From Opitutaceae bacterium (lineage in GTDB: Bacteria > Verrucomicrobiota > Verrucomicrobiia > Opitutales > Opitutaceae): a stretch of 34,871 nucleotides of DNA. This document shows positions 26,607 to 33,806 of the stretch, in pieces (position 1 is the first letter of the stretch; every line of letters begins with the position of its first letter). The stretch lies in the NCBI GenBank assembly GCA_028281165.1, contig JANQKI010000066.1, positions 1 to 34,871 of the forward strand. Reading direction: 5' to 3'. The notes beneath the pieces were generated by a model. The model searched no databases and was not told the DNA's origin. It saw nothing but the letters and a program-made list of their open reading frames with translations. The translations under genes were made by a program, and so were the position numbers.

Positions 26607-27689
26607 CTAGCGCTGAATCCGAGCCGAACCGCCAGCAGCGAAGGCTTTGACTTGCCCAAGCGTTGCCATCGTGGTGTCGCCTGGGAAAGTCGTGAGCAGC
26701 GCGCCATGAGCCCAGCCTAGTTTAATAACTTCTTCTGGATCGAGGCCTGAAAGCAGGCCGTAAATCATTCCAGAGGCAAAGCCATCGCCACCACCTACGC
26801 GATCACAGACTTTAAGCTGAGCCGTCGGAGCGGTGAACGTTTCTCCATTTATCCAAGCAACCGCGCTCCAGCTGTGGCTGTTGGTGTTATGCACCTCGCG
26901 CAAGGTCGTAGCCACAACCTTCACCTGAGGGTATTTGGCCACAACGTCGTCAATCATTCCGAAGAAGGCGCTAGGATCCAGTTTCGATTCCTTCTCGACC
27001 TCCTGACCTGAAACGCCAAGTCCCTTTTGCAAATCTTCTTCGTTACCAACCAGCACATCGACGTTCTCGACGATTCGACCAATCGTCTCCTGAGCGCGAT
27101 CAAGCCCGCCTGAGATCTTCCACAGTTTTTCGCGGTAATTGAGATCGAAGGACACGATAGCGCCTGCGGCCTTGGCGGCCTTCATTCCCTCAATGATGAC
27201 CTCAGCGGTCGTCGCCGAAAGGGCTGAAAAAATGCCGCCACTGTGGAACCAACGAACGCCCTCAGCAAAGATAGCGTTCCAGTCAAAGTCCCCTGGTTTC
27301 AGTTGAGCTGCCGCTTCATTACAGCGATTGTAGAAAACGACCGGGGCTCGAACGCCGAGACCCTGATCGCTGAAGACCGTTGCCATATTAGGTCCCGTCA
27401 CCCCGTCGTGCTCGAAACGTTTGTAAAATGGCCTTACTCCCATCGCGCGAACGCGTTCATTGATCAAAGCTCCAATCGGATAGTCAACCATCGCCGTAGC
27501 CATCCCTGTTTTAAGTCCGAAGCAGTCCGAGAGATTGGCCGCCACATTGAATTCGCCGCCACTCACGTGAATTTTGCACTCGTTGGCCTTGTGAAACGGT
27601 ATGATGCCGGGATCGAGCCGGTGAATGAGAGCTCCTAATGAGAGCAAGTCAACTGAACCTTCTGCAGGAATGTCTAAACCGTATTTCAT
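26607..27689 (-). CDS. PfkB-family sugar kinase, 2-keto-3-deoxygluconate kinase-like
   Basis: A 360-residue kinase of the ribokinase/PfkB family. The N-terminal substrate region includes LLSLGALIHRLDPG and HVSGGEFNVAANLS, the G-G-x-x-N-x-A signature. The C-terminal anion hole and catalytic base lie in CDRVGGGDGFASGMIYGLL, a GGGD variant of GAGD with the base Asp present (about residue 301). This variant, and the overall sequence, fit KdgK-like kinases that phosphorylate 2-keto-3-deoxygluconate from uronate or polysaccharide breakdown. No other uronate gene is adjacent, so the substrate stays tentative. The orphan sugar-binding protein follows 115 bp downstream; the gap holds several small GC hairpins. 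Confidence 0.88.
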   Translation of the reverse strand: MKYGLDIPAEGSVDLLSLGALIHRLDPGIIPFHKANECKIHVSGGEFNVAANLSDCFGLKTGMATAMVDYPIGALINERVRAMGVRPFYKRFEHDGVTGPNMATVFSDQGLGVRAPVVFYNRCNEAAAQLKPGDFDWNAIFAEGVRWFHSGGIFSALSATTAEVIIEGMKAAKAAGAIVSFDLNYREKLWKISGGLDRAQETIGRIVENVDVLVGNEEDLQKGLGVSGQEVEKESKLDPSAFFGMIDDVVAKYPQVKVVATTLREVHNTNSHSWSAVAWINGETFTAPTAQLKVCDRVGGGDGFASGMIYGLLSGLDPEEVIKLGWAHGALLTTFPGDTTMATLGQVKAFAAGGSARIQR

Positions 27690-27720
27690 TGTTTGTAGGA
27701 AAAAGTTTCTCGCCAGAAAA

Positions 27721-27737
27721 CGCCGCGAGAGGCGGCG
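27721..27737. promoter_or_regulatory. Short GC-rich palindrome upstream of the sugar kinase
   Basis: CGCCGC (27721-27726) and GCGGCG (27732-27737) pair perfectly around a five-base GAGAG loop, 31 bp upstream of the kinase start. It could be an operator or leader hairpin, or be incidental. Confidence 0.25.
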
Positions 27738-27823
27738 ATAGGAAGATTCCCTTTATCCGAGTCGATTCTGAAAAAGCAAGCTTGGTCGAGAACTCTATTG
27801 CTCTAAAGGATCGAATCTAGACA

Positions 27824-28237
27824 TTGCCGATTATGTCAGGCCACTACGAGATCAAGTTCAATCGCCTGATCGATCGGCTACTCGACGAACTAAGGCATGG
27901 CTTCGAAGAAAACGCGCCTCCACCGCTAGCAGCTGGAATCACGCAATTGGAGAAGATAGAAATTCTCAAGCCGCCTAAACGTCTGTCATCAAGTGACACT
28001 AAAAATTGGATACAGGAAGCGCTTTTGATTCGCATCCGGCAGAATCGCTACAGCGCCATAGCGATTATCGATGAAATACGGCATGAAACGAAAGAATCTT
28101 TGGTAATCCACATTGAGTCGGCCCGAAGACAAGCCGTGAACTTCATCATTCCTTACAAGCGAAAGCGGGTTGGCGCCATCACCTTCGGCCAAGAAACGAA
28201 CCAAATATCCACCTGCCGCTTCTTTCGAGAAGATTGA
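27824..28237 (+). CDS. Small conserved-looking protein of unknown function
   Basis: A 137-residue protein not recognised as any family. The N-terminal half is helical (KFNRLIDRLLDELRHGF), a linker follows rich in Pro and Lys, and then alternating beta and helical stretches (YSAIAIIDEI, ESLVIHIESA, AVNFIIPYKRKRVGAITFGQE). There is no signal peptide or membrane segment. The start may instead be the ATG at 27833 (MSGHYEIKF). It is divergent from the sugar kinase (134 bp) and convergent with the aldo/keto reductase. Its frame is intact and better balanced than the antisense frames, which favours a real gene, but nothing points to a role. Confidence 0.55.
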   Translation: MPIMSGHYEIKFNRLIDRLLDELRHGFEENAPPPLAAGITQLEKIEILKPPKRLSSSDTKNWIQEALLIRIRQNRYSAIAIIDEIRHETKESLVIHIESARRQAVNFIIPYKRKRVGAITFGQETNQISTCRFFRED

Positions 28238-28243
28238 TGGCTA

Positions 28244-28292
28244 GGCATGTCTCAGACATGCCGCTATGAGACATGGACTCCCCTCGTAGCGG
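28244..28292. repeat. REP-like hairpin cluster between convergent genes
   Basis: GGCATGT (28244-28250) pairs exactly with ACATGCC (28256-28262) around CTCAG. An overlapping pair CCGCTA (28261-28266) and TAGCGG (28287-28292) extends inward with GAG/CTC. Two mutually exclusive hairpins in a convergent gap are typical of REP-like sequences. Confidence 0.45.
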
Positions 28293-28309
28293 AACGCCTA
28301 AGGCGTTTT
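28293..28309 (+). terminator. Possible intrinsic terminator of the small unknown gene
   Basis: AACGCC and GGCGTT (28293-28298 and 28302-28307) form a short stem with a three-base loop, followed by TTTTG. It is oriented for the plus-strand gene ending at 28237. The stem is short and the T-run brief, so termination may be weak. Confidence 0.4.
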
Positions 28310-28322
28310 GTTATGAAATTCA

Positions 28323-29354
28323 CTAAGACTTAGGATCTAGCCAGGAAGGAAGTTGGACGCCATCTGAACGTCGATCAAACATGGCCATCTCCATCTTTTT
28401 AGGATACCTTACTCGAGGCTCAGAGACTTCGGTCAGTCGCTGCATTGAAGCTTCATCCAACTGCCATGAACCGGCATAAAGGTTATCCTTGAGTTGCTCG
28501 CGGTTTCTTGCTCCAGCGATCACCGATGTTACTCCTGGCATCTGCAAGGCCCAACGCAAGGCCACTTGGGCAGGACTTCGTCCCAATTCCTCGGATACGG
28601 CCAATAATTCAGTAAGAATTTCATCGGCATTGGCGGCAAAGAAACCTTGAGGGAAGCACCAGGCATCTGCAGAACGCGTCCCTTCAATCCGCGTTGATTG
28701 ACCCGGCTTGTACTTGCCGGTCAGAAGTCCTCCCGCTAGCGGAGCCCAAACCACCACCCCTACGCCCTTGTGCTGACACGCCGGGATAAGTTCGTCCTCG
28801 ATATCCCTTACCACCAGACTGTACTGGGGCTGATAGCATTCCACGCGAGCCCAGCCACGAGCTTCGCTAATGGCCAAAGCGTCCATTAAACGCCAGGCCT
28901 CGAAATTACTGCAAGCCGCGTAGCGAACTTTACCTTGTCGAACGAGATCGTTGATCGTCTCAAGTATCTCTTCGACAGGAGTTTGTATATCCACATGATG
29001 GATATAATAGATGTCGATATAGTCCGTTTGAAGACGCTGCAGGCTTTCCTCTATGTCTTGCAAAACATGCTTGCGCGACCAGCCAGAATCGTTCACTCCC
29101 GGCCCCATTGGATTGAACACCTTGGTCGCCAAAACCGCTTGATCGCGCTTGCCCTTCAAAGCTTCGCCTAGGATCTCTTCCGATTTGCCTCCATTATAAG
29201 CGTCTGCTGTATCGAAAAAATTAACACCCGCATCGAAACACATGTCGACCATGCGTTTCCCTTCCGCCAAGTCGGTATAGTTTCCAAATGTCATGGTCCC
29301 GAAGCAAATCTCGGACACCTTCAGTCCTGTGCGGCCAATATTTCGATATTCCAT
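28323..29354 (-). CDS. Aldo/keto reductase (Kv-beta/YghZ-like)
   Basis: A 343-residue NADPH-dependent aldo/keto reductase, normal length for the family. The catalytic tetrad is complete: Asp48 and Tyr53 in FFDTADAYNGGKSEE, Lys78 in VLATKVF, and His in YYIHHVD (119/120). The cofactor end contains SVIAGARNREQLKDNL, typical of the Kv-beta and YghZ/IolS-like branch. The natural substrate is unknown. The gene follows the unknown gene 29376-29921 by 21 bp on the same strand and is likely co-transcribed with it. Confidence 0.95.
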   Translation of the reverse strand: MEYRNIGRTGLKVSEICFGTMTFGNYTDLAEGKRMVDMCFDAGVNFFDTADAYNGGKSEEILGEALKGKRDQAVLATKVFNPMGPGVNDSGWSRKHVLQDIEESLQRLQTDYIDIYYIHHVDIQTPVEEILETINDLVRQGKVRYAACSNFEAWRLMDALAISEARGWARVECYQPQYSLVVRDIEDELIPACQHKGVGVVVWAPLAGGLLTGKYKPGQSTRIEGTRSADAWCFPQGFFAANADEILTELLAVSEELGRSPAQVALRWALQMPGVTSVIAGARNREQLKDNLYAGSWQLDEASMQRLTEVSEPRVRYPKKMEMAMFDRRSDGVQLPSWLDPKS

Positions 29355-29375
29355 TTTTTGAAGCAGGATTTTAGG

Positions 29376-29921
29376 CTACTCGGACTCAACAGGCTCTGCC
29401 TTGGGAGTCTCCGAAGACTCGGCAACGGATCCCGTCAGGAGAACAGCAAGCCTTTCCTGATTCTCGATGAAAAACTGCGTATCCAGATTTACGATAGGGA
29501 CGGGCAGCAAGCGTTTTGTAGGACGATGCATGTATTGAATAAACTGATCATCCTTCTCCATAACTTTCAGCACCCGACGACGTTCGAGCATCAAACCAAG
29601 GAAGTGCTTAAGGGGAGCGTTTTCCATGCTGGGCTCTTCCTCGCCCTCAAAGAGGTTGATAAACAGATTATCGGCCGTGAGCTTCATCGCCTCTTCCCGC
29701 TCCTTTTCATCCTTGTTCTTAGGCTTGAAGATTTGCGTCCATTTGCAGATCAGCTCGCCAGGCAATTCCATTTGCTCGCTTTCGTCTTCCAGAACATCGA
29801 TGCGGAGCGCTTCGCCCTCCTCGGTCTTAACCAGCGAACTGAGAACACGGTCCCCTTTCTCGAAGGGCTTTTCCGTCAATTTTGATTCTCGGCTAATGGG
29901 AGCAATATGCCATTCCATCAC
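29376..29921 (-). CDS. Unknown acidic cytoplasmic protein
   Basis: A 181-residue protein rich in Glu, Lys and Met, with no signal peptide or membrane segment. The N-terminus (MEWHIAPISRESKLTEKPFEKGDRV) resembles proteins from Planctomycetes and Verrucomicrobia that have a CxxC zinc site at this place. Here the cysteines are absent and only one cysteine (ELICKW) remains. A central helical region (MENAPLKHFLGLMLERRRVLKVM) is followed by a hydrophilic tail. The resemblance is from memory of the pattern and is tentative. It heads a two-gene unit with the aldo/keto reductase and is divergent from the isochorismatase-family gene (139 bp). Confidence 0.65.
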   Translation of the reverse strand: MMEWHIAPISRESKLTEKPFEKGDRVLSSLVKTEEGEALRIDVLEDESEQMELPGELICKWTQIFKPKNKDEKEREEAMKLTADNLFINLFEGEEEPSMENAPLKHFLGLMLERRRVLKVMEKDDQFIQYMHRPTKRLLPVPIVNLDTQFFIENQERLAVLLTGSVAESSETPKAEPVESE

Positions 29922-30060
29922 CCAAGTATTGGAGTCGGCCCACGAGTGGCTAGAAAAATTTTCCAGATCATATTGATTCGAACAAGTGACTGGTCTTTAG
30001 CTAATCCCGACCACGGAAGCGTTTAGGCGCATTCCAAGCTTGAGAGAAAACAGAATATAA

Positions 30061-31122
30061 ATGCCACACAACCGCAAGGGACGCTCGGAGCTGTTGGATT
30101 CCATCGCGCTACTAGTGCTGGATGCCCAAGACAGCTTCATCAACACACTATACAATAAAGAGAGCTTCATGCAGCGCTCCGCCTTTATCATCGAAGCAGC
30201 CCGGAGCCTTCGAATGCGGACAATCTTCACCGAGCAAGTTCCCGAGAAGCTGGGAAGCACCAATAAGCAGCTCCTAGCATTGGCTCGAAAACCGAAAGTA
30301 TTCAGAAAAACGAGCTTCTCCGCTCTAAACGCTCCCGGCATAGAGCAGTACTTGCGAGATCGTGAAATCTACCACTTGATCGTTTGCGGCTTGGAGACTC
30401 CCATCTGCATCTACCAGACAGGTTTGCAAGCGGTAGAAGAGGACATCGATATCACGTTTCTCACGGATGCTCTCGGATGCCGACGCAAGGAGGACGAACA
30501 GCCTGTCCTCGGAGCTCTAAAGGAGCTGGGCTGCCATTTGCTCCCTTCAGAGGCCGTTTTCTACAGTCTGCTGGGCGACGTCGGAAATCACTATTTTCGC
30601 GCTTACAACCAACTGGTGAAGTTGTACTCCGAATCTCCCGTCAACTTGGAAGAACGCATAATCGCGCTCAAGCAAATCGAGGACAGCCAACCTCAAAAGA
30701 AGGAGAAGAAGCAAAAGCGAAATAAACTAGAATCAGCGCGGAAGCCGCAAGAAGGCGGAAACGTGGCCGAAGAAAAGTCTGCCGAAACGGAAAAGCGCCC
30801 ACAAAGCGATGAGTCGCAAAAATCCGGCGGACGAAAGCGTTCGCGAAGAAGGAAACCAAAGTCGGCAAAAGCCAGGGAAAACGAACGGATTGCAGCAGAG
30901 GCGAAGGATCAGTCCAAAGCCGATGCCCGAGTAGAAAAGCAATCCCAAGAGAGAGACTCGCAAGAGACAGAGCCTTCCAAAGCATCCACCAAGAAAAGAA
31001 CGCGTAAACGAGTAGCCAAAAAAGCGGCCAAGAAAGTCGCGAAAAAAGCCACAAAGAAAACGGCAAGAAAAGCGGCAGCGTCGAAGAAAGAGAACCCGCC
31101 AAAAGAAGTAGCTACTGGTTAA
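30061..31122 (+). CDS. Isochorismatase-family cysteine hydrolase with histone-H1-like C-terminal tail
   Basis: This 353-residue protein has two parts. Residues 1-205 form an isochorismatase-like hydrolase with the family triad: Asp21 in VLDAQDSF, Lys83 in FRKTSFSAL and the nucleophile Cys116 in GLETPICIYQT. It resembles the YcaC branch, whose substrates are mostly unknown. Residues ~206-353 are a low-complexity tail rich in Lys, Arg, Ala, Glu and Ser. It ends in repeated AKK/ATKK/ARK steps (KKAAKKVAKKATKK near 325-340) like bacterial histone-H1-type proteins, and should bind nucleic acid or other polyanions. The frame is uninterrupted through the join, so this is a true fusion. Very basic tails also occur on other proteins of this phylum; the role here is unknown. 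Confidence 0.88.
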   Translation: MPHNRKGRSELLDSIALLVLDAQDSFINTLYNKESFMQRSAFIIEAARSLRMRTIFTEQVPEKLGSTNKQLLALARKPKVFRKTSFSALNAPGIEQYLRDREIYHLIVCGLETPICIYQTGLQAVEEDIDITFLTDALGCRRKEDEQPVLGALKELGCHLLPSEAVFYSLLGDVGNHYFRAYNQLVKLYSESPVNLEERIIALKQIEDSQPQKKEKKQKRNKLESARKPQEGGNVAEEKSAETEKRPQSDESQKSGGRKRSRRRKPKSAKARENERIAAEAKDQSKADARVEKQSQERDSQETEPSKASTKKRTRKRVAKKAAKKVAKKATKKTARKAAASKKENPPKEVATG

Positions 31123-31164
31123 GTTGGATTTTCCTAAGAAAGTGTTCAATAACTAGCCAGAGAG

Positions 31165-31232
31165 GGGGAACGCGGCGTCCTCGACGCGTTTTTACAGTGA
31201 TTAAACGCGAGTCGAGGACGCCTCGCGCCACC
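31165..31232. repeat. Palindromic repeat, copy 2
   Basis: GGCGTCCTCGA (within 31174-31184) is complementary to TCGAGGACGCC (31212-31222), and the pairing continues through CGCGTTT/AAACGCG around an 11-base loop. The outer ends GGGGAACGCGGC and CGCGCCACC match the ends of the copy at 24134-24208, but the core differs and still pairs, and the arms are in the opposite order. Confidence 0.7.
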
Positions 31233-31351
31233 TACAGGAATACCGCGAGATGGATAATGAGAACTCTATCGTATCTGTTGAATCGCGCTAGGGAATTGGA
31301 ATTTATTCAATGTCCTCATTCCGCCGTCGTCTCAACTATGGCGTGATAGGC

Positions 31352-31387
31352 CGGCCATTGCTACGCCTCGAAATGTAGCAATGGCCG
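31352..31387. repeat. Perfect 13-bp inverted repeat downstream of tsaD
   Basis: CGGCCATTGCTAC (31352-31364) is exactly complementary to GTAGCAATGGCCG (31375-31387), with a ten-base loop. There is no T-run on either strand, so it is not a standard intrinsic terminator. It may stabilise transcript ends of the two convergent genes, or be another REP-like unit. Confidence 0.55.
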
Positions 31388-31424
31388 TGAAGCTATTGAT
31401 GAACTGATTTCAAGACACCCTCAT

Positions 31425-32456
31425 CTAGGCCATCGATTCGATGGTCAGGCTCGGCTTAATATCAATGACCGCTGGCGGTTCAGTTAAGGCCTCGAACAAA
31501 TGGCTAAAGGCAATCATACCGGCATTGTCCCCAGTGTGACGACGTTCGGCTAACAGACAAGACACACCCACAGTTTCAGCCAGATCATGAAAACGCTGGC
31601 GAAGTGACTCATTATTGGATACGCCCCCGGAAAGGCCGACACTTCGAAAGGATTTCTCTTCTAAGGCTCTTTTCGTTTTTCGTATCAAAACATCAACCAC
31701 GGCCTCCTGGTAGGAAGCGCAAAGATCGGCCATGTTTTCCGATACTTGATCCTCGCTCATTTTCTCTAGGGTATAGAGAAGACTCGTCTTCAAGCCGGAA
31801 AAGCTAAACTCAAGACCGGGCTTGTTCAGAAGAGCTCGCGGAAAATCGAATGCCTTTTTGTCTCCTCCAACACCAAGCTGCTCGAGCTTTGGGCCGCCAG
31901 GATAGCCAAGCCCCAATAGTTTTGCCCCCTTGTCCAATGCTTCCCCCGCAGCGTCATCAACCGTCTGACCCATTATGCGGAGAGATCGATCCTCCTCGAT
32001 GCTAGCAAGAATGGTGTTACCACCTGAAACGATTAAAGATAAATGTGGCAGAAAACCGGATACAGCTTCATCGAATCCATGGGGATTCTCATGAAAGGGC
32101 GCGATAAAGACCGAATAGGCGTGAGCTCTGAGATGATTAGCGGCAAACACGGGAACTTTCCAGGCTGCTCCCAAAGCGTTGGCCACGGCCAGCCCCATGG
32201 CCAGGCAACCCGCCAGTCCCGGACCCGAGGTAACGACGATTTTTCCCACTCTACTCAAATCATGCTCTAGCGAAATTTCTCTGAGCAAAGGCCCAAAGTT
32301 ATTCAAATGCTCTCGACTCGCAAGATCGGGAACGACGCCTCCGTATTCAGAATGGAGTGACACCTGGCTGCTGATCCATTCGCCAACGATACCAACGCTG
32401 GGGTCGAGTAAAGCCAGCGCCGATTCGTCGCAAGAGCTTTCGATACCTAGTATCAT
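31425..32456 (-). CDS. tsaD: tRNA N6-adenosine threonylcarbamoyltransferase TsaD
   Basis: TsaD transfers the threonylcarbamoyl group to A37 of ANN-decoding tRNAs, with TsaB and TsaE. This copy has 343 residues (E. coli 337). It begins MILGIESSCDESALALLD, has the metal-binding histidine pair in NHLRAHAYS (His108 and His112), the family segment GEALDKGAKLLGLGYPGGP, FSFSGLKTSLLY, and the C-terminal HTGDNAGMIAF with the third ligand Asp. All family features are present. It starts 5 bp after the S41 protease stop, so the two are one transcript. TsaB, TsaC and TsaE are not in the window. Confidence 0.98.
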   Translation of the reverse strand: MILGIESSCDESALALLDPSVGIVGEWISSQVSLHSEYGGVVPDLASREHLNNFGPLLREISLEHDLSRVGKIVVTSGPGLAGCLAMGLAVANALGAAWKVPVFAANHLRAHAYSVFIAPFHENPHGFDEAVSGFLPHLSLIVSGGNTILASIEEDRSLRIMGQTVDDAAGEALDKGAKLLGLGYPGGPKLEQLGVGGDKKAFDFPRALLNKPGLEFSFSGLKTSLLYTLEKMSEDQVSENMADLCASYQEAVVDVLIRKTKRALEEKSFRSVGLSGGVSNNESLRQRFHDLAETVGVSCLLAERRHTGDNAGMIAFSHLFEALTEPPAVIDIKPSLTIESMA

Positions 32457-32461
32457 CGACC

Positions 32462-33730
32462 CTAGGGAGCCATTTTAGGCAACAAGATCTCTATCGCTTT
32501 CTTCAGTTGCGAGTCCTCGATGGGCTCAAACTCGAATTGGGCTACGAATTCTTCTCTCGTCATGAGTGGCAGACGATTACGTTGAATGGCCAACTTGCGA
32601 TCCTCTTCCGCTGAAGACTTGACCACCACATCTGGCTTGATGCCGTTTTCATGGATGACGTAGCCGCCAGGCGTATAGAATTTCGCCGTGGTTAGCCGCA
32701 GTCCCGCCCCATTGCCAAGCGGAAGCACGGTTTGCACTGAACCCTTGCCGAAGGTCTTCTCGCCCACGATTGTCGCCCTTCCAGTATCTTTCAGAGCCCC
32801 AGCAACAATCTCGGAAGCGCTGGCTGACCCTGAGTTCACCATGACAACCATGGGATAGCTACGAACACCGTCTCCATTTTCCGTATACCATTTATTATTG
32901 GAATATTCATTTCTTCCTTCGGTGTAGACGACGAGCTGATCTTCGCCAAAGAAGGACTCGAGCACATCTACCGCCGCCTCAAGAAGGCCACCCGGATTAT
33001 TGCGCAGATCGACGACCACCGCCTTCATACCTCGCTTTTCCAGCTTTTTCAAAGCGGCCTTAACTTCTTCTCCCGTTTTACTTCCAAACTGGATGATGCG
33101 GAGGTAGCCAATCTGATTATCCAACATGCGGATACCGCGCACGCTTTCCACTTCAATTAAAGCCCGTTCCACCTCCACCTCGAATTCCCTATCTTCACGA
33201 GGACGAAAAACGCCCAGCGTCACCCGCGTCCCCGGCTTGCCTCTCAAGAGCTCGATGCATCTGCGAAGCGAAACGCCTTCCAGACTCTCGTTTTCCACCC
33301 GTATGATTTGATCGCCTCGCAACAATCCGGCCTCATCTCCAGGCGTTCCTTCAATCGGAGCCACAATGGTCAATCGATCATCTTTCAATTCGATACGAAT
33401 GCCGATACCGCCGAATTCCTGAGACGAATCTTCTTCCAGCAATTGAAACTCCTCTTTATCCAAGTATTCTGAATACGGATCAAGATTCGACATCATGCCT
33501 TCCAAAGCCGATTCAGTCAGCGTATCCAGTTTTACAGGATCGCCATTCACGTAGTAGGCGTTGATCAGGCTTAGGGCGTTGCGCAGACGATTAGCCTCCT
33601 CTCGCGACTTAAAGTACGCGCTAAATCCGCCATAGGACGCGACGACCTGCCCAAAACGGTAAGCCTCGATTAGCGCTATGGAGACGACCGCGATGATTAG
33701 GATACGCTTTATGAGACTGGTCTTCTTCAA
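32462..33730 (-). CDS. S41 family C-terminal processing peptidase (Ctp/Prc)
   Basis: A 422-residue membrane-anchored periplasmic serine protease. The N-terminus has a hydrophobic signal/anchor (ILIIAVVSIALIEAYRF). A PDZ domain (about 105-185) contains GGIGIRIELKDDRLTIVAPI and GLLRGDQIIRVE. The S41 core carries VVVDLRNNPGGLLEAAV, the nucleophile serine in MVNSGSASASEIVAGALKD (about residue 302) and the general-base lysine in GEKTFGKGSVQTVLPL (about 327). It trims C-termini of envelope proteins in related bacteria; targets here are unknown. It is upstream of tsaD by 5 bp and divergent from the MidA-like gene. Confidence 0.95.
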   Translation of the reverse strand: MKKTSLIKRILIIAVVSIALIEAYRFGQVVASYGGFSAYFKSREEANRLRNALSLINAYYVNGDPVKLDTLTESALEGMMSNLDPYSEYLDKEEFQLLEEDSSQEFGGIGIRIELKDDRLTIVAPIEGTPGDEAGLLRGDQIIRVENESLEGVSLRRCIELLRGKPGTRVTLGVFRPREDREFEVEVERALIEVESVRGIRMLDNQIGYLRIIQFGSKTGEEVKAALKKLEKRGMKAVVVDLRNNPGGLLEAAVDVLESFFGEDQLVVYTEGRNEYSNNKWYTENGDGVRSYPMVVMVNSGSASASEIVAGALKDTGRATIVGEKTFGKGSVQTVLPLGNGAGLRLTTAKFYTPGGYVIHENGIKPDVVVKSSAEEDRKLAIQRNRLPLMTREEFVAQFEFEPIEDSQLKKAIEILLPKMAP

Positions 33731-33806
33731 ATTGGTGGAATTTTAGAGTATTTGGAGATTTGATAGTTGTCGCCTCTCGAGAAAAGCGACACTTGTGCCT
33801 GACAAG

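Larger units (their letters stand above)
31123..31424. other. 302-bp convergent intergenic region with two hairpin elements
   Basis: This lies between the isochorismatase-family gene (+) and tsaD (-). It holds the palindromic repeat at 31165-31232 and the perfect 13-bp hairpin at 31352-31387. No ORF or RNA gene is recognised in the remainder. Confidence 0.7.

Noticed and set aside
30668-31149. Long antisense frames rich in Phe, Leu and Arg opposite the hydrolase tail, which look like a membrane protein
   Set aside because: They are the mirror of the Lys-rich tail (AAG/AAA codons read as CTT/TTT). The plus frame is continuous with the hydrolase domain and has a sensible start.
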